From positions 62,001 through 126,000 of the forward strand of contig JAHDHX010000003.1 of the NCBI GenBank assembly GCA_020631075.1: a DNA stretch of 64,000 bases. The letters run 5' to 3'. A model generated the notes under the pieces. That model was not told where the DNA came from. It saw nothing but the letters and a program-made list of their open reading frames with translations, and searched no databases. Both the position numbers and the translations under genes were made by a program. This document shows, in pieces, positions 8,052 through 16,130 of the stretch (position 1 is its first letter; each line of letters opens with the position of its first letter). The DNA comes from Candidatus Altimarinota bacterium. GTDB taxonomy: Bacteria; Patescibacteriota; Gracilibacteria; UBA4473.

Positions 8052-9311
8052 TTATTTTAGAACAGGAATAAGAATCTCTTGGTAGTAACGACACTTTTGC
8101 AAAACTTCTTGGTGCGTCTTTCCCGTTACAAAAAATTTCATGGCAGATTCATGCCCCAGCTTCGCTGGACCGATTTGTCCCTTGCTATTCACAACGATAT
8201 TTGATGTTTGCGGATCTTTCTCAACTTCATCTAATCCGCTTATGTGCGAAAGCTCGCCAATGTCATTGGGGTATATATCCGTTACCGCTACGTATTGTTT
8301 CAGGGCACGGCGTGCTTTCACTTCTTTTCTGAGCACTGCTTTGATTAACTGATCAGGCAGGCTTAATCCATAAGCCATTTCATACATTTTGGGGCGAAAT
8401 CCTCCCGTACGGCTCGCAATTTCAATGATTTTCACCTCCCCATCTGAAGTAATAAAGAGCTCTGTATGTGCTGCACAGTGCTGCATACCCAAAACACGAA
8501 TAGCCGTAGAAACCGCTTTTTTCGCTTTTTGTTGTATTTCTTTGGGCAACGCAGACCCAAGAACTCGAATAGCATTGCCACGACCATTATGTGCGTAAAT
8601 ATCTACGACACTAGGCGCATGCCAAATGCGGTAATCTCCAATAACAGAGTCAATGCTAATTTGTTGCCCTTCAATCGCTTTTTCAACGAGAAATGTCGTG
8701 CGCGGGTCTGGGTATTCAAACTGAAACTCACAATATTCATAGGGATCATAGAAATCTTTGTTTGTGTTTGTGCAACCATCGATCATTTGCTTGTACGCGT
8801 GCAATAACTCATCTTCACTTTCAACGCCAAATATAAGCTTACTTTTTACACCACTGATTGATTTTAAAAACACTTTTGGTCCTAACTCACCATACGCCAA
8901 CAATGCCTCAGTTCTATTGGTTACAATTCGGTAAGGAATGTTTTCTTTCATAAAAGAAAGAGCGTGTCGTTGCATCGCCTTATTTCGAGAGCAACAAGCA
9001 CTGTAGATACTACAAGAAGGGATACCAAAATGTTCGGCAAAGTACGATCGAGGCACAACAAATTTCTCATAATTTGTGATCACACTTTTGACCATGTAAT
9101 GCTGTCGAATGTAAGGAATAATTTCTTGGAGTTCTTCGAGGTTAGTCACATCTTTTTCAATCACCTCATCAAAATGACTTTGCGCCATTTCTGGTTTTGG
9201 AAATTTTGTAACAAGGACTGTTTTGTAGCCCGCATCGCGTGCAGCAATAATAGTTTCGGTTTTATGCATAAAACCGATAAAAACAATGGTTTTAGGTTTT
9301 CGAGGTTTCAT
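8052..9311 (-). CDS. ATP-grasp domain protein (carboxylate-amine ligase-like)
   Basis: A 419-aa protein with a Rossmann-like pre-ATP-grasp domain (TIVFIGFMHKTETIIAARDAGYKTVLVTKF) and an ATP-grasp fold. The lysine strand is about residues 147-156 (GPKVFLKSIS) and the metal-binding end is EVKIIEIASRTGG. The layout resembles carbamoyl-phosphate-synthase-like and amino-acid ligases that make peptides or modify natural products; the substrate is unknown. The ATG at 9311 (MKPRKPK) is preferred to an upstream TTG at 9338. It lies tail to tail with the RimK-like gene, and the two could act in one pathway, but neither shares a promoter with the other. Confidence 0.75.
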   Translation of the reverse strand: MKPRKPKTIVFIGFMHKTETIIAARDAGYKTVLVTKFPKPEMAQSHFDEVIEKDVTNLEELQEIIPYIRQHYMVKSVITNYEKFVVPRSYFAEHFGIPSCSIYSACCSRNKAMQRHALSFMKENIPYRIVTNRTEALLAYGELGPKVFLKSISGVKSKLIFGVESEDELLHAYKQMIDGCTNTNKDFYDPYEYCEFQFEYPDPRTTFLVEKAIEGQQISIDSVIGDYRIWHAPSVVDIYAHNGRGNAIRVLGSALPKEIQQKAKKAVSTAIRVLGMQHCAAHTELFITSDGEVKIIEIASRTGGFRPKMYEMAYGLSLPDQLIKAVLRKEVKARRALKQYVAVTDIYPNDIGELSHISGLDEVEKDPQTSNIVVNSKGQIGPAKLGHESAMKFFVTGKTHQEVLQKCRYYQEILIPVLK

Positions 9312-9749
9312 GAAATGAAAGGAATAAATGAGCCTCAATTCTGAGCTGTTTTTTTAAAATGGCAACTAGAATCAATGAATTTTCACGAGAGGAACTGCTT
9401 GTTTAATTTGCCTCTAAATCTCCTCCTGCTTTTTAACAAGGATATAGCATTATCACTACTTAGTTAGTAATTCCAAAAATTTTGTTGATTGTTGGTCGTG
9501 AAATTTTTGATAATTTTGCTGTTTTTGAGGCCGTTAAATCCTCTGAAAAATATCGTAATATTTCTCGAAATTTCTTCTCCGAAATTTTGGATCGGCGACA
9601 ATACTTGTTAGGCATCTTCTAGCTATAGCTTAAGAGGTTTTTATTCCTCCTCAACTTATCTAGACCCTTAGTTAACACAATCACTATTGTGCAAGGTGAA
9701 AGATATGTGACCCACATGCTCTGCCAGCAACAAGATATTGAATTCATTA
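9312..9749. other. AT-rich intergenic stretch
   Basis: About 440 bp without a supported gene. A short open frame near 9485-9620 has no start context or recognised family. The promoter of the leftward ATP-grasp gene should lie at the left end. Confidence 0.35.
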
Positions 9750-9940
9750 GGTAGTGTTCACAAATTGGTTTGAGAAGAAAAAAGAGAGATTTTTGAGCGA
9801 AAAATGGGCGCGTATTTGCTGCCTTGATGGATCAAGGAAAAATTCGCAACCATTTTGCAGCCAAAAAGATCCTTTTTTCACTCAAGTTTCTCCTTAATAT
9901 TTCAGAATCAACCTATTTTTTTCAATTTGTTAACACTACC
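9750..9940 (+). mobile_element. MITE-like element, family A copy 1
   Basis: A 191-bp non-coding element with terminal inverted repeats: GGTAGTGTTCACAAATTGG at the left and, on the complement of the right end, GGTAGTGTTAACAAATTG. TA dinucleotides flank it (9748-9749 and 9941-9942), as expected for a TA target duplication. The centre holds a small palindrome, CCTTGAT-GG-ATCAAGG. It is a reverse-complement relative of the element at 32007-32197, with the same length. No transposase is present, so it must be moved in trans, perhaps by an IS630/Tc1-like or IS5/IS427-like transposase; that assignment is inference. Confidence 0.85.
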
Positions 9941-9942
9941 TA

Positions 9943-10372
9943 GGGCATTTGAGACATGTTTGCGCTGTCAGCCTGAGCTCAATATATGCCTGTGAGCGTT
10001 TATTCATGAGTCTCGATGAGAATTACTGAGTAAAAAAACAATCATCACGCGGCTGTGAGCGGGGTAATTTCGCTTGACCGAGGGGCGGCGGTCACTAGGT
10101 TCTTGCTGAAACTGTACATTTACCCACACCACAATATGACTAATCGATCTGGCGCAAAGCAGCACTGTCTGGTCGGGATCAAAACCCGCCAACCAAAAGC
10201 AACTATGAGTAAAAAACGTAGCAAGCAACGAGCGGCTGAGAATCGGGCAAAAATCAAAGCGGCGAATGAACTAGCGCAGTGCTAGAGTCCCCCGTGGTGA
10301 GAGAATGACAGGATGGTCTGTAGAAATGGGGGTCGTGCGGTAGAGGCGCTGCATTCTCTGGTCTGATATGTT
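9943..10372. other. intergenic region with structured DNA and one possible small ORF
   Basis: The stretch marks the change from AT-rich to GC-rich sequence. It includes AGAGAATG (about 10301) and CATTCTCT (about 10352), which could pair as a long-range stem ahead of a strong terminator, so a small RNA is possible. It does not match tmRNA, RNase P RNA or SRP RNA by eye. Confidence 0.3.
10205..10285 (+). CDS. possible 26-aa basic peptide
   Basis: ATG at 10205 encodes a 26-residue peptide beginning MSKKRSKQRAAENRAK and ending AANELAQC, then TAG. It is Lys/Arg/Ala-rich and would be helical. No ribosome-binding site is visible and no family is recognised. It could be part of a structured RNA instead. 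Confidence 0.25.
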   Translation: MSKKRSKQRAAENRAKIKAANELAQC

Positions 10373-10401
10373 AAAAATCTCTCTGGGGGGAGAGATTTTT
10401 T
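10373..10401. terminator. bidirectional intrinsic terminator after dnaJ
   Basis: AAAAATCTCTC pairs with GAGAGATTTTT around a short G-rich loop, with a T-run on both strands. It would end dnaJ on the minus strand and any rightward transcript from 10.2 kb. Confidence 0.75.
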
Positions 10402-10452
10402 GCTTTTGGGAAATGGATAAAAGAGTGGTAGTGACAGACTATGCACAGACTC

Positions 10453-11514
10453 TTACAGCTGATCACGCAGGGTTTGCAGGGTGTCTTTGGCCTTTTGGCT
10501 GAGGGTTTTGGGCAGGGCGTAGCTGACCGTGACCAGGTGGTCACCCTGACGGCCGTCACGCTTGACCCCCTGACCCCGCACCCGCAAGCGCGAGCCGTCG
10601 GGGGTGAGCTCGGGCACGGTGAGGTTGACCTCCCCCCAAAAAGTCGTGAGGGGGTGGTCGGTGCCGAGCAGGGCTTCGGGGACGGAAATCGACACGGTGG
10701 AATGCAAATCGAGGCCGTGGCGCTCGAACTCGTGGCTGGGCTTGACCCGTACGTGGACATACAAATCGCCCGCCTGGCCCCCACGGCGTCCTGCCTCGCC
10801 CCGACCACGCAGGCGAAGGGTCTCACCGTCTTCGACCCCTTGGGGGATTTTGATTTCGTATTTGACCTTGTCGCGGTGGTGGCCTTCGCCCTGGCACTGG
10901 CTGCAGGTGTCCTTGAATTTAGTGCCTTCACCCCGACAGCTCTGGCAGGGGGTTTGCTGGCTGACCACCCCAAAGGGGGTGCGGAGTTGCTGTCGCACCA
11001 CCCCGCGGCCGTCACACTCGGGGCAGGGGGTGGGGTCGGTGCCGCCTTTAGCTTCGCACTGGGCACAGCCAACCAGTGTCTGGGCGCTGAATGTGCTGGT
11101 GGTGCCGTGAAGAGCGTCTGAGAATGAAACTTCGAGGTGAGTCTCTAGGTCGGCGCCTTTGGTCTGGCCGCCCTGTGAACGGCGCTGACCGCCACCACCG
11201 CCGCCAAACCCGCCCCCGAAGAAACTGGAAAATATGTCCTCAACATTGATGCCGCTGGCGTCAAACCCGCCAAAACCCCCGCCGCCCCCAAAGCCCCCTG
11301 CCCCTCCTCCACCGACTGAGCCAAACTGGTCGTATTGGGCTTTTTTCTGCGGGTTGCTGAGCACCTCGTAGGCTTGGTTGACCTTCTTGAATTTGGCTTC
11401 GTCGCCGCCACGGTCCGGGTGGTGCTGCTTGGCTTTGCTGCGGAAGGCCTTTTTGATCTGGGAGGCGTCGGCCGATTTGCTCACGCCGAGGATGTCGTAG
11501 TAACTTTCACTCAT
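10453..11514 (-). CDS. dnaJ: chaperone DnaJ
   Basis: A 353-aa type I J-protein that stimulates the DnaK ATPase and holds unfolded substrates. The J domain (residues 1-65) has HPD in KQHHPDRGGD. A Gly-rich linker follows. The zinc-binding region has four CxxCxGxG-type repeats: CAQCEAKG, CPECDGRG, CQSCRGEG, CSQCQGEG, the first missing one expected Gly. The C-terminal substrate domains are complete. The ATG at 11512-11514 (MSESYYDILG) is chosen over an upstream start at 11550 because the longer frame would run through the CIRCE-like operator and promoter. No dnaK, grpE or hrcA lies in the window. Heat-shock control by HrcA is likely. Confidence 0.95.
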   Translation of the reverse strand: MSESYYDILGVSKSADASQIKKAFRSKAKQHHPDRGGDEAKFKKVNQAYEVLSNPQKKAQYDQFGSVGGGGAGGFGGGGGFGGFDASGINVEDIFSSFFGGGFGGGGGGQRRSQGGQTKGADLETHLEVSFSDALHGTTSTFSAQTLVGCAQCEAKGGTDPTPCPECDGRGVVRQQLRTPFGVVSQQTPCQSCRGEGTKFKDTCSQCQGEGHHRDKVKYEIKIPQGVEDGETLRLRGRGEAGRRGGQAGDLYVHVRVKPSHEFERHGLDLHSTVSISVPEALLGTDHPLTTFWGEVNLTVPELTPDGSRLRVRGQGVKRDGRQGDHLVTVSYALPKTLSQKAKDTLQTLRDQL

Positions 11515-11522
11515 GGGGGCTG

Positions 11523-11550
11523 AATCTAAAAAATCTAGCAGTGATGTCAA
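11523..11550 (-). promoter_or_regulatory. dnaJ promoter, leaderless type
   Basis: On the minus strand TTGACA (complement of 11545-11550) and TAGATT (complement of 11523-11528) are 16 nt apart, and the ATG lies 8 nt beyond the -10 box. The same TTGACA-16-TAGATT pair precedes rpmA. Confidence 0.65.
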
Positions 11551-11561
11551 TTGAGTGCTAA
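11535..11561 (-). promoter_or_regulatory. CIRCE-like HrcA operator
   Basis: GAGTGCTAA (11553-11561) is a perfect CIRCE half-site. Exactly nine bases away CTAGCAGTG (11535-11543) matches the other half, TTAGCACTC, at six of nine positions. It overlaps the -35 box and spacer of the dnaJ promoter, a good position for repression. Confidence 0.65.
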
Positions 11562-11645
11562 GGTTTTTGCTGGACTTTTAACGGGCGGAAAAGTCTGTGG
11601 TTGAGCGAACCATGGTTCGTTGTCGCATCGCAGCTGGATCACTAC

Positions 11646-11710
11646 GCTGCGGCTTCTTTGGGCTCAATCCCCCAAAGTGCGCGCTGCTTCGTTATCGCTC
11701 CTCTTTCCTC
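11646..11710 (+). repeat. 65-bp direct repeat, copy 1
   Basis: It matches 11868-11932 with two mismatches. Each copy contains a hairpin formed by CTTTGGG and CCCAAAG around a short loop. Confidence 0.85.
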
Positions 11711-11867
11711 ACGAGTCTGAAATTGTCACACACAGAGCGACTCCCTCGGATGTCTGCATCTGCATTCAGGCATCTTGAATGCTTCAGGTAAGCTTGATTC
11801 CGCTTCGCTCCATCTACGCGACCTTCCGCATTCGCTATTGTTCTTATGTCAGTCAAACACTCACTTT

Positions 11868-11932
11868 GCTGCGGCTTCTTTGGGCTCAATCCCCCAAAGT
11901 GCGCGCTTCTTCGTGATCGCTCCTCTTTCCTC
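11868..11932 (+). repeat. 65-bp direct repeat, copy 2
   Basis: It matches 11646-11710 with two mismatches. The copies start 222 bp apart. Origin unknown; it may be a dispersed intergenic repeat of this genome. Confidence 0.85.
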
Positions 11933-12340
11933 CGTGATCGCTAGCCCATGAGCCATGTGACGCGATCACCTCGAATATCTGCAACAGACAAGGAGTTATC
12001 TGTCATCTGGAATGCTGTCGCCGCGGTTTGTCCTTGCGTTGGTCGGTCGGCTCGCTAGCGACTCATTCGCTAAAGGGCTCAGTGGGGAGTGTTTTTATGG
12101 ATAGTGGAAGATGATTTGGTGGACTCGCGTAGCGAACCACTGTGGGACACATAGAAGAAATTTTGGGGGGTAAAATGAAGGTTTGGGGCTTGCGGGAGGG
12201 GCAATGACTGGTGTCGAGAAAAAATACAGCATTTGAAAAAAAGTTCGGGTCAGGAAAAAAACCGTGAACGAATGGGGGTCTGTGAAAGTGGGGGCCAAAA
12301 AATGGGTTTGGGGCAATGGCGGGAGGTGCAGTAGAGAAAG

Positions 12341-12358
12341 AAAGATCCGAAGATCTTT
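12341..12358 (-). terminator. hairpin downstream of the cell-wall operon
   Basis: On the minus strand AAAGATC and GATCTTT enclose a TTCG tetraloop, followed by CTTTCTCT. It is a plausible weak terminator for the operon ending at 12414. Confidence 0.5.
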
Positions 12359-12413
12359 GAAAAAGCGATCAGAAGGTGTGTAAGCTTGAAAGGAATTCAA
12401 GACACCTTTGAGG

Positions 12414-13433
12414 TTAGCACCAGTAGCCTTTTTTGCGTTGGCGCCAGGACTCGAGCAGCCAGTTGAGGTAGTACTTAGCGGTGAGAGGGAGGTCGTGCGC
12501 GTGGAGGTAGGGGGTTTCGGTGCCGCCCCAGCCGCGTTTGAATTTGCTGAGCCCGTACCACGGGTGCTGCGGTTTGTCGGCGGGGGAAACGCCCCAGAAG
12601 TTGAATTCGGTGCAGCCGCGGGCTTTGGCCGCGACGATGGCCGCCCAAAGGCCACGGTAGGCGACGGGGAGTTTGGAGCGGAGGGACGCACCCTGGTGGT
12701 AGTAGCCTGCGTGGTGGTCAAAGATGATGACGCAGCTGGAGAGGGGCTGGCCGTCGTGCCAGACGGTGAAAATCTGGGTGTCGCCTGCGTAAGATTCGAG
12801 CTGGGACTCGGTCGCGGTGCGGGCAAATGGGGTGAACCCCTGCCGTGCGGCGGTGGCGGTGTGGAGCTGCCAGAAGGCCTCAAGCGCGGGGGTGTCGGCG
12901 CCTTGGGTGACGGTGAGGTCAGCTTTGAGGCTTTTACGGATCTCATAGCGGGTGGTTTTTTTCATCTGGGCGAGGAGCTCGTCTTCGGTCTGGGTGAGGT
13001 CAAGCCGAATGGTGACTTCGGGGTTGGTCATGTAGACAGGGCAGGGCCAGTAGCCCTCCTGCGTGAGGGTCGGGGCCTCTGACGCGGGCATGAGGGGGCT
13101 CAGCCTCACCCAGTCGCAGCGCTGCGTGCGGGCGTAGCTTTTGACCCACTGGCGGAAGCTGGGCCAGCTGGACCCAGCCGTCGCGGGTGACAGCAGCGGG
13201 CCGTGGGGACAGAGCAGGTAGCGACCACGGCGGGCCGACACCACGACGGTCTGGGCGATGCCGACGAGCTGGTCGTGTGCGTCAAAGCAGCCCCAGCGGG
13301 CGACTGACTCGCCGAGCTGGCTGCGCCACTGGCCGTAGGCCCAGCCCTGCAGGAAGGTGACATCGCCGAGGTGGGCGCGGAGGAAGGTGTCGTATGCGGG
13401 GCGGTCAAGTGGACGCCAAGGGAAGTGTGCCAT
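12414..13433 (-). CDS. FemX/FemAB-like aminoacyltransferase
   Basis: A 339-aa protein with the double GNAT-like fold of the FemABX family, which transfers amino acids from aminoacyl-tRNA to lipid II or another acceptor. Family features are the KKTTRYEIRKSLKADLTV segment, the acceptor-fold strand SSCVIIFDHHAGYYHQGAS, and near the end EFNFWGVSP followed by GLSKFKRGWGGTETPY, which is very typical. The ATG at 13431-13433 is chosen because the longer frame reads into low-complexity Pro/Ser residues. It overlaps the end of the DegT-like gene by 29 bp and is third in an operon with a MurF-like ligase and that aminotransferase. A role in building a peptidoglycan cross-bridge is inferred from family and context. 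Confidence 0.85.
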   Translation of the reverse strand: MAHFPWRPLDRPAYDTFLRAHLGDVTFLQGWAYGQWRSQLGESVARWGCFDAHDQLVGIAQTVVVSARRGRYLLCPHGPLLSPATAGSSWPSFRQWVKSYARTQRCDWVRLSPLMPASEAPTLTQEGYWPCPVYMTNPEVTIRLDLTQTEDELLAQMKKTTRYEIRKSLKADLTVTQGADTPALEAFWQLHTATAARQGFTPFARTATESQLESYAGDTQIFTVWHDGQPLSSCVIIFDHHAGYYHQGASLRSKLPVAYRGLWAAIVAAKARGCTEFNFWGVSPADKPQHPWYGLSKFKRGWGGTETPYLHAHDLPLTAKYYLNWLLESWRQRKKGYWC

Positions 13434-14598
13434 CGCGGCACAGTGTGGCAAAGCGGGTGACATCTGACAAGCGGGTGCGGGGGTTGGTGGGGAGGGTGAC
13501 GAGGGTCTGGGCGGCGTGCTCGGCGCCCTGACACTGGCCATGAACGTAGCCCAGCTGGGTGAGGTCGGTGCCTGCGGGGGCGATGGGACTGCCCTGCCAA
13601 TCAACCAAATGGAAGCCGTGGCGCTTGGCGGTGGTGACGAAGGTGGGGGCGTCCGCCACGCGCAACAGCACGCGGTGGTGGTGGTCGGTCTGGCGGAGGT
13701 TGTCAGAGCCGACCAGCGGGGTGAGGGCGGCGGCCCAAGCGGCGGAGAGCTGAAGACGGTGCTGGCGGACGTAGGGCTGGCGGTGGAGGGCTTGCTGCAG
13801 GATGCGGCGCTGGGTCAACCCCAGGGTGGCGCGGGTGGTGTAGGGCTCGGTGTTAGTGCGTTCGGTGGGGCTGACGGCGAGAGGCAAGAGCCCAAGCGCT
13901 TGGATGCACTTCGGGAGGAGGGCCCCGCCCCAGTGCCACCATGGTAAGCTGAGGGAGTACCAGAGGGGTTGCAGGGCGTGGAGCACCTGCCACCGCTGAC
14001 TGGGGGGTGGGAGCTGTGGCGTGGGCAGGCCCAGGGTGTGGCGGGTGGCCAGTGCGCCCCCAGCGACGCAACTGAGGTCTTTTTCTCTTCCCCAGCTGTA
14101 GAGGCGGGCGTCCGCCACGAGGGGGTCGGTGTGGTGGGCGTGGGCGCAATCTTCGATGAGGGTGAGGCCGTGGGTGTCAGCCGCGGTGCGCCAAGGGGTG
14201 AGGTCGAGCCTTTGCCCCCAGGGGTGGATGACGAGCAAGGCGTCGAGGGTTTGCAGGGTGGGGGGCGTGGGGAGCTGAACCCTCCCCCAGTGGTCGGTGT
14301 CGAGCCAGTGGACAGACCAGCCCTGGCTGAGCCACGGGGTGGCCGTGACGGCGCAGGTGTAGGCGGGAATGCCGATGCGGGGGGGCTGCCCCGAGGTGAC
14401 GCCGCGAGTGGGGAGGTGCTGGGCGAGGTAGGCGAGGGCTTCGCGGGCCTGTCGCCACCATGACCAGTCGACCCCTGGCTGCGCCAACAGGGGCGCGGCG
14501 GCTGCCCCCCACCCGAGCGCTGCCCCCACGGCCCCGAGGGCGGACGTGAGTGAAAACTGGGGGGCGAGCATATTACTGACCAGCTGGGGGGGGGTCAT
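13405..14598 (-). CDS. DegT/DnrJ/EryC1-like PLP aminotransferase
   Basis: A 397-aa protein with the fold-type I layout of sugar aminotransferases. It shows PRIGIPAYTC near residues 73-82, the PLP-nitrogen aspartate D150 in LIEDCAHAHH, and the likely Schiff-base lysine K173 in SWGREKDLSCVAGGAL. The family makes amino sugars from nucleotide-linked keto sugars; a few members act on other carbonyl substrates. The sequence is divergent and unusually rich in His, Trp and Leu, so the substrate is uncertain. Its ATG overlaps the stop of the MurF-like gene (ATGA) and it overlaps the FemX-like gene by 29 bp. This tight coupling suggests it prepares a modified precursor for the cell wall. Confidence 0.75.
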   Translation of the reverse strand: MTPPQLVSNMLAPQFSLTSALGAVGAALGWGAAAAPLLAQPGVDWSWWRQAREALAYLAQHLPTRGVTSGQPPRIGIPAYTCAVTATPWLSQGWSVHWLDTDHWGRVQLPTPPTLQTLDALLVIHPWGQRLDLTPWRTAADTHGLTLIEDCAHAHHTDPLVADARLYSWGREKDLSCVAGGALATRHTLGLPTPQLPPPSQRWQVLHALQPLWYSLSLPWWHWGGALLPKCIQALGLLPLAVSPTERTNTEPYTTRATLGLTQRRILQQALHRQPYVRQHRLQLSAAWAAALTPLVGSDNLRQTDHHHRVLLRVADAPTFVTTAKRHGFHLVDWQGSPIAPAGTDLTQLGYVHGQCQGAEHAAQTLVTLPTNPRTRLSDVTRFATLCRDGTLPLAST

Positions 14599-16034
14599 AG
14601 CGAGGTGGCGGGGATGACAAGGTCGACGACGGCCTGCGGGAGGCGGGACTCCAGCAAGACGATGTCGCCTGCCTTCAGCGTGCCGAGGGTTTGGGTGAGC
14701 TCACGCAGGTCGTGGCCGTGGAATTTTTTACTGAGGAGGTTGTAGCCCATGGGTTGGTATTCGGTCTTGAGCCACCAGACGTCGGCGTCGGCAGCGTGCA
14801 GGGCGGTGAAGATCTCGCGGTGGACGGGGGCGCTGGCGGGGCCGAGCTCCAGCAAAGGTTGGCCGATGAAAATCTTGCGGCCTTTGCCCTTGGCGAGGAT
14901 GCCGATGGCGGCGAGGACGCCCTCACGATTGGCGGAGTAGAGGTCGGAAAGGATTAACCAACCGTCGGGGTGCTGCACGGTGTGCAGGGCTCGCGGCAGC
15001 GGAAACACACTGGCGAGGCCGACGGCGAGCTGGGCGTCGAGCAGGCCGACGCGCCGACCGACGCTGAGGGCGAGGAGGGCGTTGCCGACGAAGAACTCGC
15101 CCACCCACGGGAGCTGCCAGTCGCGCCCGCCCCAGTGAAAGGCGGTGCCTGACCAGTCGCTCTGGCGGACGGTGACGTGCCCAGTGTCGGGGGTGTCGAC
15201 GGTGATGTCGGGCGGGAGCTGGGCCGTGAGGGGCTGGAGCTGGGTCAAGTGGGCGGGGTAGGTGATGGACGTCTGGGCGGCTTGGGCGATTTCCCATTTG
15301 CCAAGTTTGAGGTTGTCGGGGCCGCCGAAGAGGTCAAGGTGCTGGGACCCGAGAGCGGTCAAGATGCTGTGGTGGGGCTGGACGAAGTCGCAGACGAGGG
15401 TGATCTCGCCCCTGGTGTAGGCGCCGATCTCGACGATGAAGAAGCGCTCGTCGGTGCGGTCAAAGAACGCTGTGTGGGAGCGGATGAGTCGGGCGATGGC
15501 GATTTCGTTGTTTTGGTTTTCGGGGGTGCAGAGCACGGCGTCGGCGCCCTTGGCCGAGACGAGCAGGTGGCGGAGGAGTTCCTTGGTGGAGGTCTTGCCG
15601 TAGCTGCCTGTCAGGGCGATGACGGTGAGGTTTAGGGCGCGGAGGCGGATGGCTTTGGCTTGGGCGAAGAGGCGCTTTTTTTGGTGGTTGACGAGGAGCT
15701 GCGTCGCCGCCACCCCGAGGCTGACCGAAAGCCAGAGGAGGCGCTCGGTCAATAAAGCGGACAGCACCGTCGAGGTGACCTGTGACAGGAGCCAAAACCA
15801 GAGCCCGCTGAGCAGCACCGCCACCACGATGACCAGCAGGGCCCGCACGGACCACTGGGGCCGCGGCAAGATGCCACGGAAAAACCACAAGCTGCGCAAG
15901 GAGCGCTGGCCGTCGGCGGTGCGGAGAAAAGACCGAAGGCGGTCGAAGCGGTACTCACGCAGTTGCCAGGACTGGACGTGCCAGAGGAGCGTGCGCAGGC
16001 CCACGAGGGCGACGAAGCCGTAGAAGTACATCAT
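14595..16034 (-). CDS. membrane-anchored MurF-like Mur ligase
   Basis: A 479-aa protein with about 100-130 N-terminal residues holding several hydrophobic segments and then a Mur-ligase core. The P-loop is TGSYGKTSTKELL. The next conserved blocks are NQNNEIAIARLI, EIGAYTRGEI and LTALGSQHLDLFGG, followed by a C-terminal ligase domain. MurF adds D-Ala-D-Ala to UDP-MurNAc-tripeptide. The membrane anchor and the missing usual N-terminal UDP-binding domain suggest a lipid-linked or non-standard substrate. Tandem ATGs lie at 16032-16034 and 16029-16031; TACAGT ends 7 nt before the second. It leads the operon with the DegT-like and FemX-like genes and is divergent from the transporter gene. Confidence 0.8.
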   Translation of the reverse strand: MMYFYGFVALVGLRTLLWHVQSWQLREYRFDRLRSFLRTADGQRSLRSLWFFRGILPRPQWSVRALLVIVVAVLLSGLWFWLLSQVTSTVLSALLTERLLWLSVSLGVAATQLLVNHQKKRLFAQAKAIRLRALNLTVIALTGSYGKTSTKELLRHLLVSAKGADAVLCTPENQNNEIAIARLIRSHTAFFDRTDERFFIVEIGAYTRGEITLVCDFVQPHHSILTALGSQHLDLFGGPDNLKLGKWEIAQAAQTSITYPAHLTQLQPLTAQLPPDITVDTPDTGHVTVRQSDWSGTAFHWGGRDWQLPWVGEFFVGNALLALSVGRRVGLLDAQLAVGLASVFPLPRALHTVQHPDGWLILSDLYSANREGVLAAIGILAKGKGRKIFIGQPLLELGPASAPVHREIFTALHAADADVWWLKTEYQPMGYNLLSKKFHGHDLRELTQTLGTLKAGDIVLLESRLPQAVVDLVIPATSL

Positions 16035-16119
16035 CAGGGGGACTGTAGCGCAAACAAGGAACAGTGGCGACTGGATATACTGGGGTCGGTTTTTGATACC
16101 CTTATCATAAATAGTAGTG

Positions 16120-16125
16120 TAAAAT
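16120..16125 (+). promoter_or_regulatory. -10 box of the transporter gene
   Basis: TAAAAT lies 5 nt before ATG 16131 and 8 nt before an in-frame ATG at 16134. No good -35 box at normal spacing was seen. Confidence 0.4.
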
Positions 16126-16130
16126 ACTAA

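Larger units (their letters stand above)
11562..12340. other. intergenic region with repeats, no gene seen
   Basis: About 780 bp with no credible coding frame. The left half is rich in short repeated motifs around TCGCTCCTCTTTCCTC and includes the two 65-bp copies listed separately. The right half (12.06-12.34 kb) is G-rich on the + strand with no recognised feature. Confidence 0.4.

Noticed and set aside
9485-9620. Short rightward frame in the AT-rich gap (about 46 codons)
   Set aside because: No start context, no recognised motif and no operon partner; likely chance.
10441-11121. Plus-strand frames opposite dnaJ
   Set aside because: They are antisense to conserved DnaJ zinc-finger and C-terminal coding sequence.
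11515-11550. Upstream start of dnaJ at 11550
   Set aside because: It would place the CIRCE-like operator and both promoter boxes inside the coding region; the J domain begins at 11514.
12095-12946. Pro/Ser-rich minus-strand frame before and within the FemX-like gene
   Set aside because: It is out of frame with the clear FemX-like gene, has extreme low-complexity composition and no family match.
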